DNA of 64,000 nt, from contig NZ_QTKX01000002.1 in assembly GCF_018424685.1 (NCBI RefSeq), positions 124,001-188,000 on the forward strand, written 5' to 3'. Below the pieces are notes generated by a model, which ran no database searches, was not told where the DNA came from, and worked only from the letters and a program-made list of their open reading frames with translations. Within the stretch, counting starts at the first letter, position 1. Every line of letters starts with the position of its first letter. Shown piece by piece: positions 35,437 through 43,089 of the stretch. Source of the DNA: Mesobacillus boroniphilus (lineage in GTDB: Bacteria > Bacillota > Bacilli > Bacillales > Cytobacillaceae). The position numbers and the translations under genes were made by a program.

Positions 35437-35662
35437 AATATTATTCTTTGCCCATCTACGAGACGAAGCAGGCCATGAATCAGTTGAAATCGAAGTTGCT
35501 GGCAAAACTGTGGCTGAGCTAAAACAAATTGTTGCTGAAAAGTACGGAGTGCAAAAGCTTGATACTTCGATGACAGCAATTAATGAAGAATTTTCATCAA
35601 ACGATGAAGTGATCAAAGAGGGAGATACAATCGCCTTCATTCCGCCTGTATCTGGCGGATGA
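35429..35662 (+). CDS. moaD: Molybdopterin synthase sulfur carrier subunit MoaD
   Basis: This 77-residue ubiquitin-like sulfur carrier ends in the diagnostic Gly-Gly (FIPPVSGG). That C-terminus is adenylated by MoeB and then thiocarboxylated. It overlaps moaE by 8 bases (ATGAATAA arrangement), so the two subunits are translationally coupled. A terminator follows. Confidence 0.93.
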   Translation: MNKILFFAHLRDEAGHESVEIEVAGKTVAELKQIVAEKYGVQKLDTSMTAINEEFSSNDEVIKEGDTIAFIPPVSGG

Positions 35663-35680
35663 TCCGTCATAGGAAATTGT

Positions 35681-35728
35681 GGCGCCCGTTCCGTTGACTT
35701 AATGGTCAATGGATCAGGGCGTTTATTT
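35681..35728 (+). terminator. Terminator after moaD
   Basis: The inner stem CCGTTGAC/GGTCAATGG and outer stem GCGCCC/GGGCGT are followed by TTTATTTTA. Confidence 0.7.
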
Positions 35729-35756
35729 TACAAAGTAAGTAAATATTTATTTTATA

Positions 35757-35826
35757 TTGAGAATTGTCTAGCTCCAGCGTTTGTCGGGGCTGACCAAGGC
35801 GCTTGCGCTTTTCGTACAAGGAGGGT
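35757..35826 (+). repeat. Dispersed GC-rich repeat, short copy (E) before moeB
   Basis: TTGAGAATTGTCTAGCTCCA begins this short-form copy. It continues with GCGTTTGTCGGGGCTGACCA and GCGCTTGCGCTTTTCGTACA. Its right end merges with the AAGGAGGG SD of moeB, so the element forms most of the moeB leader. Confidence 0.88.
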
Positions 35827-35832
35827 TTATCC

Positions 35833-36852
35833 ATGTCAGAAAGATATTCACGTCAAACCCTGTTTCCTCCTATTGGCAAGGCCGGGCAGGAAAAAATCCG
35901 CAGTAAGCATGTCCTGATGATTGGTGCCGGAGCGCTAGGTTCAGGCAATGCTGAGCTGCTGGTCAGAGCAGGTGTTGGCCGACTGACGATTGTGGACCGT
36001 GATTATGTTGAAGCGAGTAATTTGCAGCGACAGCAGTTATATACAGAAGAAGATGTTGCCGAGAAGCTTCCGAAGGCCGCTGCGGCGGAAAAAAGGCTCA
36101 GAGCGATCAACTCTGATGTAGAAATCAGTGCTTATATTGCCGACGCTACTCCTGAAAAATTAGCCGAGCTTGTCGATGGAGTCGATCTCATTATCGATGC
36201 AACGGATAATTTTGAAACAAGGATGGCTATTAATGATATTTCACAACAAAACAAGATTCCTTGGATTTATGGTGCCTGCGTTGGCAGCTTTGGGATGAGT
36301 TTTTCTATCATTCCTGGAAAAACTCCTTGTTTGAACTGTTTGTTAAAAACTGTTCCGCTCCAGGGGATGACATGTGATACAGGAGGCATTATCGGGCCGG
36401 CTGTGCAAATGGTCATTGCCCATCAGGGTTCGGAAGCGTTGAAAATTCTTGTTGAGGACTGGGATGCGGTGCGAACGTCATTCGTCAGCTTTGATTTATG
36501 GAGAAATCAGTACACCAGCATGAAAATGTCCAAAGCAAAGGACCCGGGATGCCTGAGTTGTGGTGAACACCCTGAATATCCTTACTTGAACGTGGAGAAC
36601 ATGACCAAGACGACAGTTCTGTGCGGCCGCGATACAGTCCAAATCAGACCGCCAAAGCAGCAGCAGATTAACCTCCAGGAAACGGCCGAAAAAATGAGGG
36701 ATTTAGGCCATCAGGTTAAAGGAAATCCATATCTAGTATCCGTGGACATGGATGACCACAGGATGGTTATTTTCCAGGATGGACGCGCCCTTATTCATGG
36801 AACAAAGGATTTGGCCCAGGCACGAAGCATCTATCAAAGATTTTTTGGATAA
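35833..36852 (+). CDS. moeB: MoeB/ThiF-family adenylyltransferase
   Basis: This 339-residue E1-like enzyme should adenylate the MoaD C-terminus (or ThiS). It has the nucleotide loop IGAGALGSGNAELLVRAG at about residues 29-46, DRDYVEASNLQRQQLY at about 52-67, DATDNFETRM, two zinc CxxC pairs (CLNC, CLSC) and the loop MTCDTGGIIGPAVQ with the conserved Cys. A C-terminal extension of about 90 residues is shared by Bacillus relatives. The start at 35833 has AAGGAGGG upstream. Context with moaD and moaE favours a MoeB role, but ThiF activity as well cannot be excluded. Confidence 0.87.
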   Translation: MSERYSRQTLFPPIGKAGQEKIRSKHVLMIGAGALGSGNAELLVRAGVGRLTIVDRDYVEASNLQRQQLYTEEDVAEKLPKAAAAEKRLRAINSDVEISAYIADATPEKLAELVDGVDLIIDATDNFETRMAINDISQQNKIPWIYGACVGSFGMSFSIIPGKTPCLNCLLKTVPLQGMTCDTGGIIGPAVQMVIAHQGSEALKILVEDWDAVRTSFVSFDLWRNQYTSMKMSKAKDPGCLSCGEHPEYPYLNVENMTKTTVLCGRDTVQIRPPKQQQINLQETAEKMRDLGHQVKGNPYLVSVDMDDHRMVIFQDGRALIHGTKDLAQARSIYQRFFG

Positions 36853-36859
36853 CACGCGC

Positions 36860-36892
36860 AAACCCCCTGCCCGAATCGGCAGGGGGTTTCTA
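36860..36892. terminator. Terminator after moeB
   Basis: A 12-bp stem (AAACCCCCTGCC at 36860-36871, GGCAGGGGGTTT at 36878-36889) is followed by weakly T-rich sequence. It lies between convergent genes. Confidence 0.85.
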
Positions 36893-36939
36893 TATAAACG
36901 ACCACTATGGATCGATTATGACATTGCGTTTATAGTGGA

Positions 36940-37266
36940 TTATTTTTCATCAGATGCAACTAGCACGAGACGGCCTTTATCCAGCTCAACTTCGTACTGT
37001 TCTGCCTCCTGCTTGGAAAGTCCAAGGGATTCAAACTTATTGCGAAGCTCATCTCCGCGGGATTTGAACATATTTCCGATGGAATCAAAGAATCCTTGCT
37101 CCTTGAAGCCCATGCCGCCTGTTTCAGTTGCATCAGTCAAATGTTCGCTTCGATCTTCGTCATGTGCGAAAATATAAATATTTTCTTTGCCAAAACCTGC
37201 TGCTTCTAGAGAATTGATTTTTTCCGTTGCTTGGACACCGTTTTCAACTACTTCTACTTTCATCAT
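36940..37266 (-). CDS. General stress protein (GSP17M/YflT-like)
   Basis: This 108-residue soluble protein has the Gsp17M/YflT-domain pattern: a short beta strand with VEVVENGVQATEKINSLEAAG, then the strand NIYIFAHDEDRSEHLTD, and a charged helical half ending in an acidic tail. Homologues are heat/general stress proteins of the SigB regulon. I could not identify a clear SigB promoter here. The SD GGAGG lies nine bases upstream of the first of two adjacent ATG codons. Confidence 0.78.
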   Translation of the reverse strand: MMKVEVVENGVQATEKINSLEAAGFGKENIYIFAHDEDRSEHLTDATETGGMGFKEQGFFDSIGNMFKSRGDELRNKFESLGLSKQEAEQYEVELDKGRLVLVASDEK

Positions 37267-37445
37267 AGTATCTTCCTCCTTTAAGTTTTTTTACCTATAC
37301 TATTTTTGGGAAGCTTTTTTAGCTTTCCGCGTCTACACTATTTATATAACCGTTATGAGCTTTATTAAACATACTGGTAATTGTTCACATATAGTTTGGG
37401 GAATCGGGTAGTTTGATAGAAAAGAAAAGAAAGGAGCTGGTCACT

Positions 37446-38126
37446 ATTGCACTTTTAAATAACGGCTGGGAGCCACTGTTGGCAGAGGAGTTTGAAAAAG
37501 CCTACTATCTGGATTTGAGAGAGTTTTTAATAGAAGAATATCGCAACAAAACAGTCTATCCGGAGAAAGATGATATTTTTAATGCTTTGAGGTTCACCGA
37601 TTATGAGGATGTAAAGGTCGTGATTCTCGGACAAGATCCTTATCATGGGTATGGTCAGGCGCATGGCTTGAGCTTTTCGGTAAAACCTGGTGTGAAAATT
37701 CCGCCTTCGCTTCGCAATATCTTTAAGGAGCTGAATGCCGACCTTGGCTATGGAATTCCAGATAACGGTTATTTAAAAAAGTGGGCAGACCAGGGTGTCC
37801 TGCTTTTAAATACTATCCTTACAGTAAGGGAAGGGGAAGCCCATTCACACAGGGGAAAAGGCTGGGAACATTTTACCGATAAAGTAATTACCCTGTTGAA
37901 TGAGCGCGATAAGCCGGTAATCTTCATCCTCTGGGGCAAGCCAGCCCAAAGTAAATTAAAGTTGATTGACGAAGACAAACATAAAATAATCTTGTCTGTC
38001 CATCCAAGCCCACTGTCGGCAAGAAGAGGCTTCTTCGGCAGCCAACCATTTTCTAAGGCAAACGAACTGCTGGGCGAGTTGGGAGAACAAGAGATTGACT
38101 GGCAGATTGAAAACTTGAAAGATTAA
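37446..38126 (+). CDS. ung: Uracil-DNA glycosylase, probable AUU start
   Basis: This base-excision repair enzyme removes uracil from DNA. Motifs are [18 protein letters not shown] (catalytic Asp and Tyr), [21 protein letters not shown] and the DNA-intercalating loop [11 protein letters not shown]. The only in-frame standard start is TTG at 37413, with a weak upstream SD. A strong AAAGGAG at 37430-37436 sits 9 bases before an in-frame ATT at 37446. Starting there gives 226 residues beginning (M)[11 protein letters not shown], which aligns in length with B. subtilis Ung. In B. subtilis the gene is likewise followed by ywdI and ywdK. Confidence 0.85.
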   Translation: MALLNNGWEPLLAEEFEKAYYLDLREFLIEEYRNKTVYPEKDDIFNALRFTDYEDVKVVILGQDPYHGYGQAHGLSFSVKPGVKIPPSLRNIFKELNADLGYGIPDNGYLKKWADQGVLLLNTILTVREGEAHSHRGKGWEHFTDKVITLLNERDKPVIFILWGKPAQSKLKLIDEDKHKIILSVHPSPLSARRGFFGSQPFSKANELLGELGEQEIDWQIENLKD

Positions 38127-38169
38127 CAGCCCTGGGAAACCAGAGTTTTTTTACAGGCAAAAAACGACA

Positions 38170-38185
38170 TGTTTCACGTGAAACT
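38170..38185. promoter_or_regulatory. parS chromosome-segregation site
   Basis: TGTTTCACGTGAAACT matches the Bacillus parS consensus TGTTNCACGTGAAACA at 15 of 16 positions, including the whole TTTCACGTGAAA core. It would be bound by ParB/Spo0J and by Noc-related nucleation systems. It lies in the 173-base ung-ywdI gap. In B. subtilis this gene neighbourhood is in the origin-proximal left arm, where parS sites cluster. Confidence 0.85.
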
Positions 38186-38299
38186 AACATGTTTCTTGAC
38201 TAAAGTCGAAAAAACAAGTGAATTGTTGTAGAATGGAACGGTACAACCATTACATGATTCTTAGGAAATACATATATAACCACCTATGGAGGTGAGTCG

Positions 38300-38617
38300 A
38301 TGAATATTTCACTGCAAAAATTATTATTGAAAATGGAAGAGGAATTAATGCGGGCAAAATCTGCGGAATCAGAGGCCGTGCAGCGGGAAAGGATCCATTC
38401 GATCAAAACGCTTTGCGAGCTCGTCCTAGATGAATCACCGCAGCATAGCAGAGTGATTGCAGCTCCTGTGAAACAGGCAGCACAGCAATTTGTTCCGTCA
38501 CAGCCGAGCATTCCTCAGCAGCAAATGCCGGTAAATCAGCCGTCACCCATGATTCCGCAGCCCAAGAAGCTGGAAATGGAAGATAACTCAAACGGAGACT
38601 CGCTCTTCGATTTCTAA
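38300..38617 (+). CDS. ywdI: YwdI family protein
   Basis: This 105-residue protein matches YwdI by N-terminus (NISLQKLLLKMEEELMRAKS) and by order between ung and ywdK. Residues 1-50 form a charged helix with RERIHSIKTLCELVLDE. The rest is Gln/Pro-rich and probably disordered, ending in an acidic GDSLFDF. Its function is unknown. The SD is GGAGGTG. Confidence 0.82.
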   Translation: MNISLQKLLLKMEEELMRAKSAESEAVQRERIHSIKTLCELVLDESPQHSRVIAAPVKQAAQQFVPSQPSIPQQQMPVNQPSPMIPQPKKLEMEDNSNGDSLFDF

Positions 38618-38635
38618 TTTTAAGAGGTGAAAGTG

Positions 38636-39007
38636 ATGAAGTTATTTATTTTGATCGGAGCCATCAATGCTTTCCTGGCAGTTGCGCTAGGTGCATTTGG
38701 GGCACATGGACTTGAAGGAAAGGTTGAGCCGAAATACTTAGAAACCTGGAAAACAGGCGTTACATACCAGATGTTCCATGCAACCGGAATTTTGGTCATT
38801 GGAGTTCTATTAGGAAAGCTTCCGGCAAGTGCACTTCTATCCTGGTCAGGCTGGCTGATGCTGGTTGGAATCGTATTATTTTCCGGCAGCCTGTACATTT
38901 TAAGCGTCACCAAAATCAGCATCCTTGGTGCAATCACCCCACTTGGCGGATTATCCTTCCTGGCAGCCTGGGTATTGCTGATGATTGCTGCTGTGAAGTA
39001 CTTGTAA
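38636..39007 (+). CDS. ywdK: YwdK/DUF423 membrane protein
   Basis: This 123-residue protein with four predicted helices is of the DUF423 family (YgdD-like). The signature GAFGAHGLEGKV follows the first helix, then TWKTGVTYQMFHATGIL, and the second half includes FSGSLYILSVTKISILGAITP. The start at 38636 has GAGGTG seven bases upstream; the GTG at 38627 is part of that SD. The gene follows ywdI by 18 bases. Its function is unknown. Confidence 0.85.
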   Translation: MKLFILIGAINAFLAVALGAFGAHGLEGKVEPKYLETWKTGVTYQMFHATGILVIGVLLGKLPASALLSWSGWLMLVGIVLFSGSLYILSVTKISILGAITPLGGLSFLAAWVLLMIAAVKYL

Positions 39008-39066
39008 AAAAGATTCAGGGCTTTTTAGAGAAGACTTCTGAAAATGCCAGGTAAGCAATAAAGATG

Positions 39067-39099
39067 AAAAGGAGCACACCTTATTGGCGTGCTCCTTTT
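39067..39099. terminator. Bidirectional terminator between ywdK and gerQ
   Basis: A perfect 11-bp stem (AAAAGGAGCAC at 39067-39077, GTGCTCCTTTT at 39089-39099) lies between convergent genes. Confidence 0.9.
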
Positions 39100-39108
39100 A
39101 GGTTCAAT

Positions 39109-39648
39109 TTAGCGTGGTGGATAAGCTGTCAATCCCGCTCCACCGCCGAACGGGTAATCGTACTCGATTTCTTCATCGAAAGTGACGTAATCAAGATAAA
39201 TCATCGGCAACAAGACACGTTTTCCTGTTTGCGGGTCACTGAGAATCAGGTGATCCCTTCCAGCTGCTTCGATGATCCCCTGGAAAATTTTCGCGTTCCA
39301 TTCAGTATTGTTTTCAAAAGTCGCGTAGACGGTAGCGAGCTTGCCTTTATTCAGGCGAAGGATATTTTCAATATAGGATGCTTCAATTGGAAGCATTCCC
39401 GGGACTTGGGCACCTGCTCCTGGCATCGCACCGCCTGGCAAGGAAACACCTGGCATTGCACCACCAGACTGGGCAGGGAATGGTGTGGCTTGTGGGAACC
39501 CAGCTTGCCCCATTTGCCCCATTTGCCCCATCTGTCCCATTTGTCCCATCTGTCCTTGGGCAGTTGCTTTTTCTTCTGTGCCGCTGTAGGGCTGATACAT
39601 TTGCGGGTAGGTTCTGTAGTTATAGTATGGGTTATTATATTGAGTCAT
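39109..39648 (-). CDS. gerQ: Spore coat protein GerQ
   Basis: This 179-residue spore coat protein is needed for localisation of the cortex-lytic enzyme CwlJ and is crosslinked by transglutaminase Tgl in B. subtilis. The Tyr/Asn/Gln-rich N-terminus (QYNNPYYNYRTYPQMYQ) leads to a repeated GQM tract and a Pro/Gly/Ala linker. The conserved C-terminal domain (about residues 88-170) follows, with SYIENILRLNKGKLATVYAT and AAGRDHLILSDPQTGKRVLL. It shows that the organism makes endospores. The neighbouring order ywdK-gerQ-hemQ is as in B. subtilis. Confidence 0.93.
   Translation of the reverse strand: MTQYNNPYYNYRTYPQMYQPYSGTEEKATAQGQMGQMGQMGQMGQMGQAGFPQATPFPAQSGGAMPGVSLPGGAMPGAGAQVPGMLPIEASYIENILRLNKGKLATVYATFENNTEWNAKIFQGIIEAAGRDHLILSDPQTGKRVLLPMIYLDYVTFDEEIEYDYPFGGGAGLTAYPPR
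39505..39555 (-). repeat. 9-bp tandem repeat in gerQ
   Basis: Five full and one partial copies of TTGCCCCAT/CTGTCCCAT (plus-strand reading) encode the Met-Gly-Gln run of GerQ. The near identity of the units suggests recent slippage. Confidence 0.9.
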
Positions 39649-39864
39649 TGTGTAGCCTCCTTAAAAGTATTTTTCTTTTCCTTCAAATTCACCTTTATAT
39701 ATGTAAATGGTGAAGTTGAGCTTTTACAGGATGAGGTACAAGTAAAATGAATTCTCACTATTCCATACATATGAGAAAAGCATGATTTTATGACTCGAAC
39801 ATTTTAGACAAAAACTCTTTATTTTAATGACGGTTCTTTTCGTACATAAGAGAACATCCATAAA

Positions 39865-39897
39865 AAAAAATCCCCAGGCAGATGCCTGGGGATTTTA
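39865..39897 (-). terminator. Terminator of hemQ
   Basis: A 12-bp perfect stem (AATCCCCAGGCA at 39869-39880, TGCCTGGGGATT at 39883-39894) is followed on the minus strand by a run of T (complement of 39862-39870). Confidence 0.9.
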
Positions 39898-39907
39898 ATA
39901 TGTCAGT

Positions 39908-40651
39908 TTAAACGTTCAAGAATGCAGATACGCGGTCTTCTTCAAGAAGGTTTCCTACGAAGAATGAACCGAATTCGCCATAGCGCGCACTGACTTCGTC
40001 AAAACGCATTTCATATACAAGCTTCTTGAATTGAAGGACGTCGTCTGAGAAAAGGGTTACGCCCCACTCGTAATCATCGAAGCCTACAGAGCCTGTGATG
40101 ATTTGCTTGACCTTGCCAGCATACTGGCGGCCGATCATGCCATGGCTGCGCATCATGTTGCGGCGGTCTTCCATCGGAAGCATATACCAGTTGTCTTCGC
40201 CCTGACGGCGCTTGTCCATTGGATAGAAGCAAACATGCTTTGCCTTAGGAAGCTCAGGGTAAAGGCGTGCAAGGACTTGCGGATTTTGGTATGGATCTTC
40301 GCCAGCTGGCAGGTAGTTGCTCAGCTCGACAACAGATACATAAGAATGAGCAGGAATCGTGTATTCAGCAAGTCTGGACTTGTTGAATTCTGTTTCGATT
40401 TCATTCAATTCTTCCATAGTTGGGCGCAAAATCATCATCATGAAATCTGCTTTTTGACCAACGATTGTATATAGTGCATGGCTTCCTTGCTTCTCAGCCT
40501 GTGTCTTATTCCACTTTTCCACTAGACCAAGGAACTCCTGGATAATCTCCTGACGCTCTTCTGCCGGAAGCATCTTCCAGGTTGTCCAATCTACAGTACG
40601 GAAATCATGAAGGGAATACCAGCCATCTAAAGTCTGTGCTGCTTCAGTCAT
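39908..40651 (-). CDS. hemQ: Coproheme decarboxylase HemQ (ChdC)
   Basis: This 247-residue chlorite-dismutase-fold enzyme catalyses the last step of the coproporphyrin-dependent heme pathway of Gram-positive bacteria. Conserved segments are [15 protein letters not shown] at the N-terminus, [40 protein letters not shown] (about residues 140-159, with the catalytic Tyr) and [19 protein letters not shown] with the proximal heme His. It is divergent from pta, as in B. subtilis (ywfI-ywfJ). Its heme supplies the cytochromes encoded here. Confidence 0.93.
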   Translation of the reverse strand: MTEAAQTLDGWYSLHDFRTVDWTTWKMLPAEERQEIIQEFLGLVEKWNKTQAEKQGSHALYTIVGQKADFMMMILRPTMEELNEIETEFNKSRLAEYTIPAHSYVSVVELSNYLPAGEDPYQNPQVLARLYPELPKAKHVCFYPMDKRRQGEDNWYMLPMEDRRNMMRSHGMIGRQYAGKVKQIITGSVGFDDYEWGVTLFSDDVLQFKKLVYEMRFDEVSARYGEFGSFFVGNLLEEDRVSAFLNV

Positions 40652-40832
40652 TTTATATCACTCCTAAAAATCATCAATATATCATTATCATATCATAGTT
40701 TCGCCATCAGTCATGTTTATAAAACCTTGTTTGTTTATACTCTGTGGAAAAAGGATATTTTGTTAAAGATTGCAAATAGTAAAAGAGGCAGGAAAACATG
40801 CTTGAAAATTTACAATAAAAAGACTTCACGGT

Positions 40833-40877
40833 TGTAAACGTTAACATTCTTGAATTTTAAGGTTGGTAAAGTATGCT
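40833..40877 (+). promoter_or_regulatory. pta promoter with upstream cre site
   Basis: TGTAAACGTTAACA (40833-40846) fits the CcpA cre consensus at every defined position. It lies just upstream of a promoter with -35 TTGAAT (40850-40855), a 16-base spacer and -10 TATGCT (40872-40877). The cre centre is near -44, the position where CcpA activates pta in B. subtilis. Confidence 0.85.
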
Positions 40878-40905
40878 AGAAGTATAGATAAAAGGAGGAG
40901 TCAGC

Positions 40906-41883
40906 ATGAGTGATTTATTTGAAGGCTTAAAAGCCAAATTAAGCGGACAGAATTTACGGATCGTGTTTCCAGAAGGCCTCGATGAACGGATTTTAGCAGC
41001 AGCTGGCAGATTGGCTGCAGACGGTGTATTAACACCTATTTTAGTAGGCAATATTGAACAAATCCAGGCGAAAGCAGCTGACATGGATGTATCTCTGGAA
41101 GCCGTTGAAATTTACGATCCCGTGAATTTCGCGATGATGGATGAGCTTGTGGCTGCATTTGTTGAGAGACGTAAAGGTAAAGCGACGGAAGAGCAAGCAC
41201 GAAAAATCCTGCTTGATGAAAATTACTTCGGAACAATGCTCGTGTACTCAAACAAAGCAGACGGTCTTGTCAGCGGCGCAGCGCATTCTACTGCGGATAC
41301 GGTAAGGCCTGCATTGCAGATCATCAAGACGAAGGAAGGCGTACGCAAGACTTCTGGTGTCTTCATAATGGTGCGAGAAGATGAGAAATATGTATTCGCT
41401 GACTGTGCGATCAACATCGCTCCGGACAGCCAGGACCTTGCGGAAATCGCGGTTGAGAGCGCGAAAACTGCAAGAATGTTCGACGTCGAGCCGCGAGTGG
41501 CAATGCTCAGCTTCTCGACAAAGGGTTCGGCCGTTTCTCCAGAGACCGAAAGAGTTTCAAAAGCAGTCGAAGAAGCAAAGCTTCGTGATCCGCTATTGGT
41601 TGTTGACGGAGAGTTCCAGTTCGACGCAGCATTCGTACCATCTGTTGCTGAAAAGAAAGCTCCGGATTCAGTGATCATGGGTAATGCGAATGTTTTCGTA
41701 TTCCCAAGCCTTGAAGCAGGCAATATTGGTTATAAAATTGCTCAGCGCTTAGGCGGATTTGAAGCAGTAGGACCGATTTTGCAAGGCTTAAACCGCCCGG
41801 TTAACGACCTGTCCCGCGGCTGCAGCGAGGAAGATGTGTACAAGCTGGCGTTGATTACAGCAGCGCAGGCACTTAATAAATAA
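40906..41883 (+). CDS. pta: Phosphate acetyltransferase
   Basis: This 325-residue enzyme interconverts acetyl-CoA and acetyl phosphate in overflow metabolism. Family marks include LRIVFPEGLDERILAAAGRL at the N-terminus, KADGLVSGAAHSTADTVRPA (about residues 117-136), MLSFSTKGSA (about 199-208), LVVDGEFQFDAAF and ANVFVFPSLEAGNIGYK. Length matches the short bacillar Pta lacking the N-terminal regulatory domains. The SD AAAGGAGG is strong. Expression is probably raised on glucose by CcpA through the cre site upstream. Confidence 0.95.
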   Translation: MSDLFEGLKAKLSGQNLRIVFPEGLDERILAAAGRLAADGVLTPILVGNIEQIQAKAADMDVSLEAVEIYDPVNFAMMDELVAAFVERRKGKATEEQARKILLDENYFGTMLVYSNKADGLVSGAAHSTADTVRPALQIIKTKEGVRKTSGVFIMVREDEKYVFADCAINIAPDSQDLAEIAVESAKTARMFDVEPRVAMLSFSTKGSAVSPETERVSKAVEEAKLRDPLLVVDGEFQFDAAFVPSVAEKKAPDSVIMGNANVFVFPSLEAGNIGYKIAQRLGGFEAVGPILQGLNRPVNDLSRGCSEEDVYKLALITAAQALNK

Positions 41884-41894
41884 GATATTCCTTC

Positions 41895-41926
41895 ATGCCG
41901 GTCGATTTTTTCGATCGGCATTTTTT
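41895..41926 (+). terminator. Terminator of pta
   Basis: ATGCCGGTCGA pairs with TCGATCGGCAT (one bulge) and is followed by a run of T. Confidence 0.88.
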
Positions 41927-42027
41927 AAGGATGGGGGATTAATAAATATAGTCCTGAAATTAAGCCCATGTTCCCCCTTATGCTATAATATCAACGGAAA
42001 GAAACAGAAAGAAAAGAGGAAATCACG

Positions 42028-42873
42028 ATGGATGAGGCGCTCAATTTATTGCGTCAGGATAAATGGAGATTAATCGACCAATCGGTGCTCGGTGCACACT
42101 TTCATGCTCTTCAGTCGTTCGGGACTGATGATACATTATGTGAATCGGTCGGTACAGGCCAGTCGCCGGCTACCGCGCGAGCATGGGTGCACCATGATAC
42201 AGTCGTGCTTGGAATCCAGGATACGAGGCTGCCCCATCTCCAGGAGGGTTTGAATTATCTTGAGGAGCAGGGCTACCAATATATTGTCCGTAATTCTGGC
42301 GGACTTGCCGTCGTGCTCGATGAAGGAGTCCTGAATCTATCACTTATCTTGCCTGAGAAGGAAAAAGGGATAGATATCAACCGTGGCTATGATGCTATGT
42401 GGTTATTGATCAAGGAAATGTTTGCTGGTTTTAATAAAAATATAGAGGCAAGGGAAATTTCGGCTTCATACTGTCCTGGAAGCTATGATTTGAGCATTGA
42501 CGGGAAAAAGTTTGCCGGAATCTCACAGCGCCGCCTGAAAAAAGGGGTCGCCGTGCAGATTTATCTTTGTGTGACTGGGAGTGGCAGTCAGAGAGCTGAG
42601 TTGATCCGTGAGTTTTATACCCGCTCTAAAAAAGGGGAACTGACAAAATTCATCTATCCAGACGTCCAGCCAGAAGTCATGGCCTCGCTTTCCGAACTAT
42701 TTGGAGTAGAAATGACGATTCAGGATGTGATGCTGCGGTTTTTGAAATTCCTGAACGCCAATAGCGATGAGCTGGTATCAGGATACCTGGACAGCCATGA
42801 GATTGAGCTGTTTGATCACTACTACAACCGGGTCATCGAGCGGAATGAGAAATTCCTTGAGCCACGGGAGTAG
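42028..42873 (+). CDS. lipL: Octanoyl-[GcvH]:protein N-octanoyltransferase LipL
   Basis: This 281-residue enzyme of the biotin/lipoate ligase fold transfers octanoyl from GcvH to the E2 subunits in the Bacillus lipoate pathway. Conserved segments are YQYIVRNSGGLAVVLDEGVL (about residues 88-107) and EISASYCPGSYDLSIDGKKF (about 144-163), where Cys150 is the acyl-enzyme nucleophile, then GISQRRLKKGVAVQIYL. Gene order pta-lipL matches B. subtilis ywfJ-ywfL. A good SD (AAAAGAGG) precedes the ATG. Confidence 0.9.
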   Translation: MDEALNLLRQDKWRLIDQSVLGAHFHALQSFGTDDTLCESVGTGQSPATARAWVHHDTVVLGIQDTRLPHLQEGLNYLEEQGYQYIVRNSGGLAVVLDEGVLNLSLILPEKEKGIDINRGYDAMWLLIKEMFAGFNKNIEAREISASYCPGSYDLSIDGKKFAGISQRRLKKGVAVQIYLCVTGSGSQRAELIREFYTRSKKGELTKFIYPDVQPEVMASLSELFGVEMTIQDVMLRFLKFLNANSDELVSGYLDSHEIELFDHYYNRVIERNEKFLEPRE

Positions 42874-42905
42874 CCAGTTGGCTTCTGAAATCTATCACAA
42901 TAAAT

Positions 42906-42937
42906 AAAAGCCGGAAACCAATGTTTTCCGGCTTTTT
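42906..42937. terminator. Terminator after lipL
   Basis: AAAAGCCGGAAA (42906-42917) pairs with TTTCCGGCTTTT (42925-42936), with a T-run at its end. Confidence 0.88.
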
Positions 42938-43089
42938 GTAGGCTCTTTATGGAAACCTTTGTACTTTTTCAATCGAAAGTTACAAGTTTTAATGCTAGTC
43001 CCGATTCAAAAGTCTCCTAAGAGCTTAAGAGGGGGTTGTTGCCATGTTTCCTTCTCCAACTACCATCTATCTATTTAGCAACTATATTT

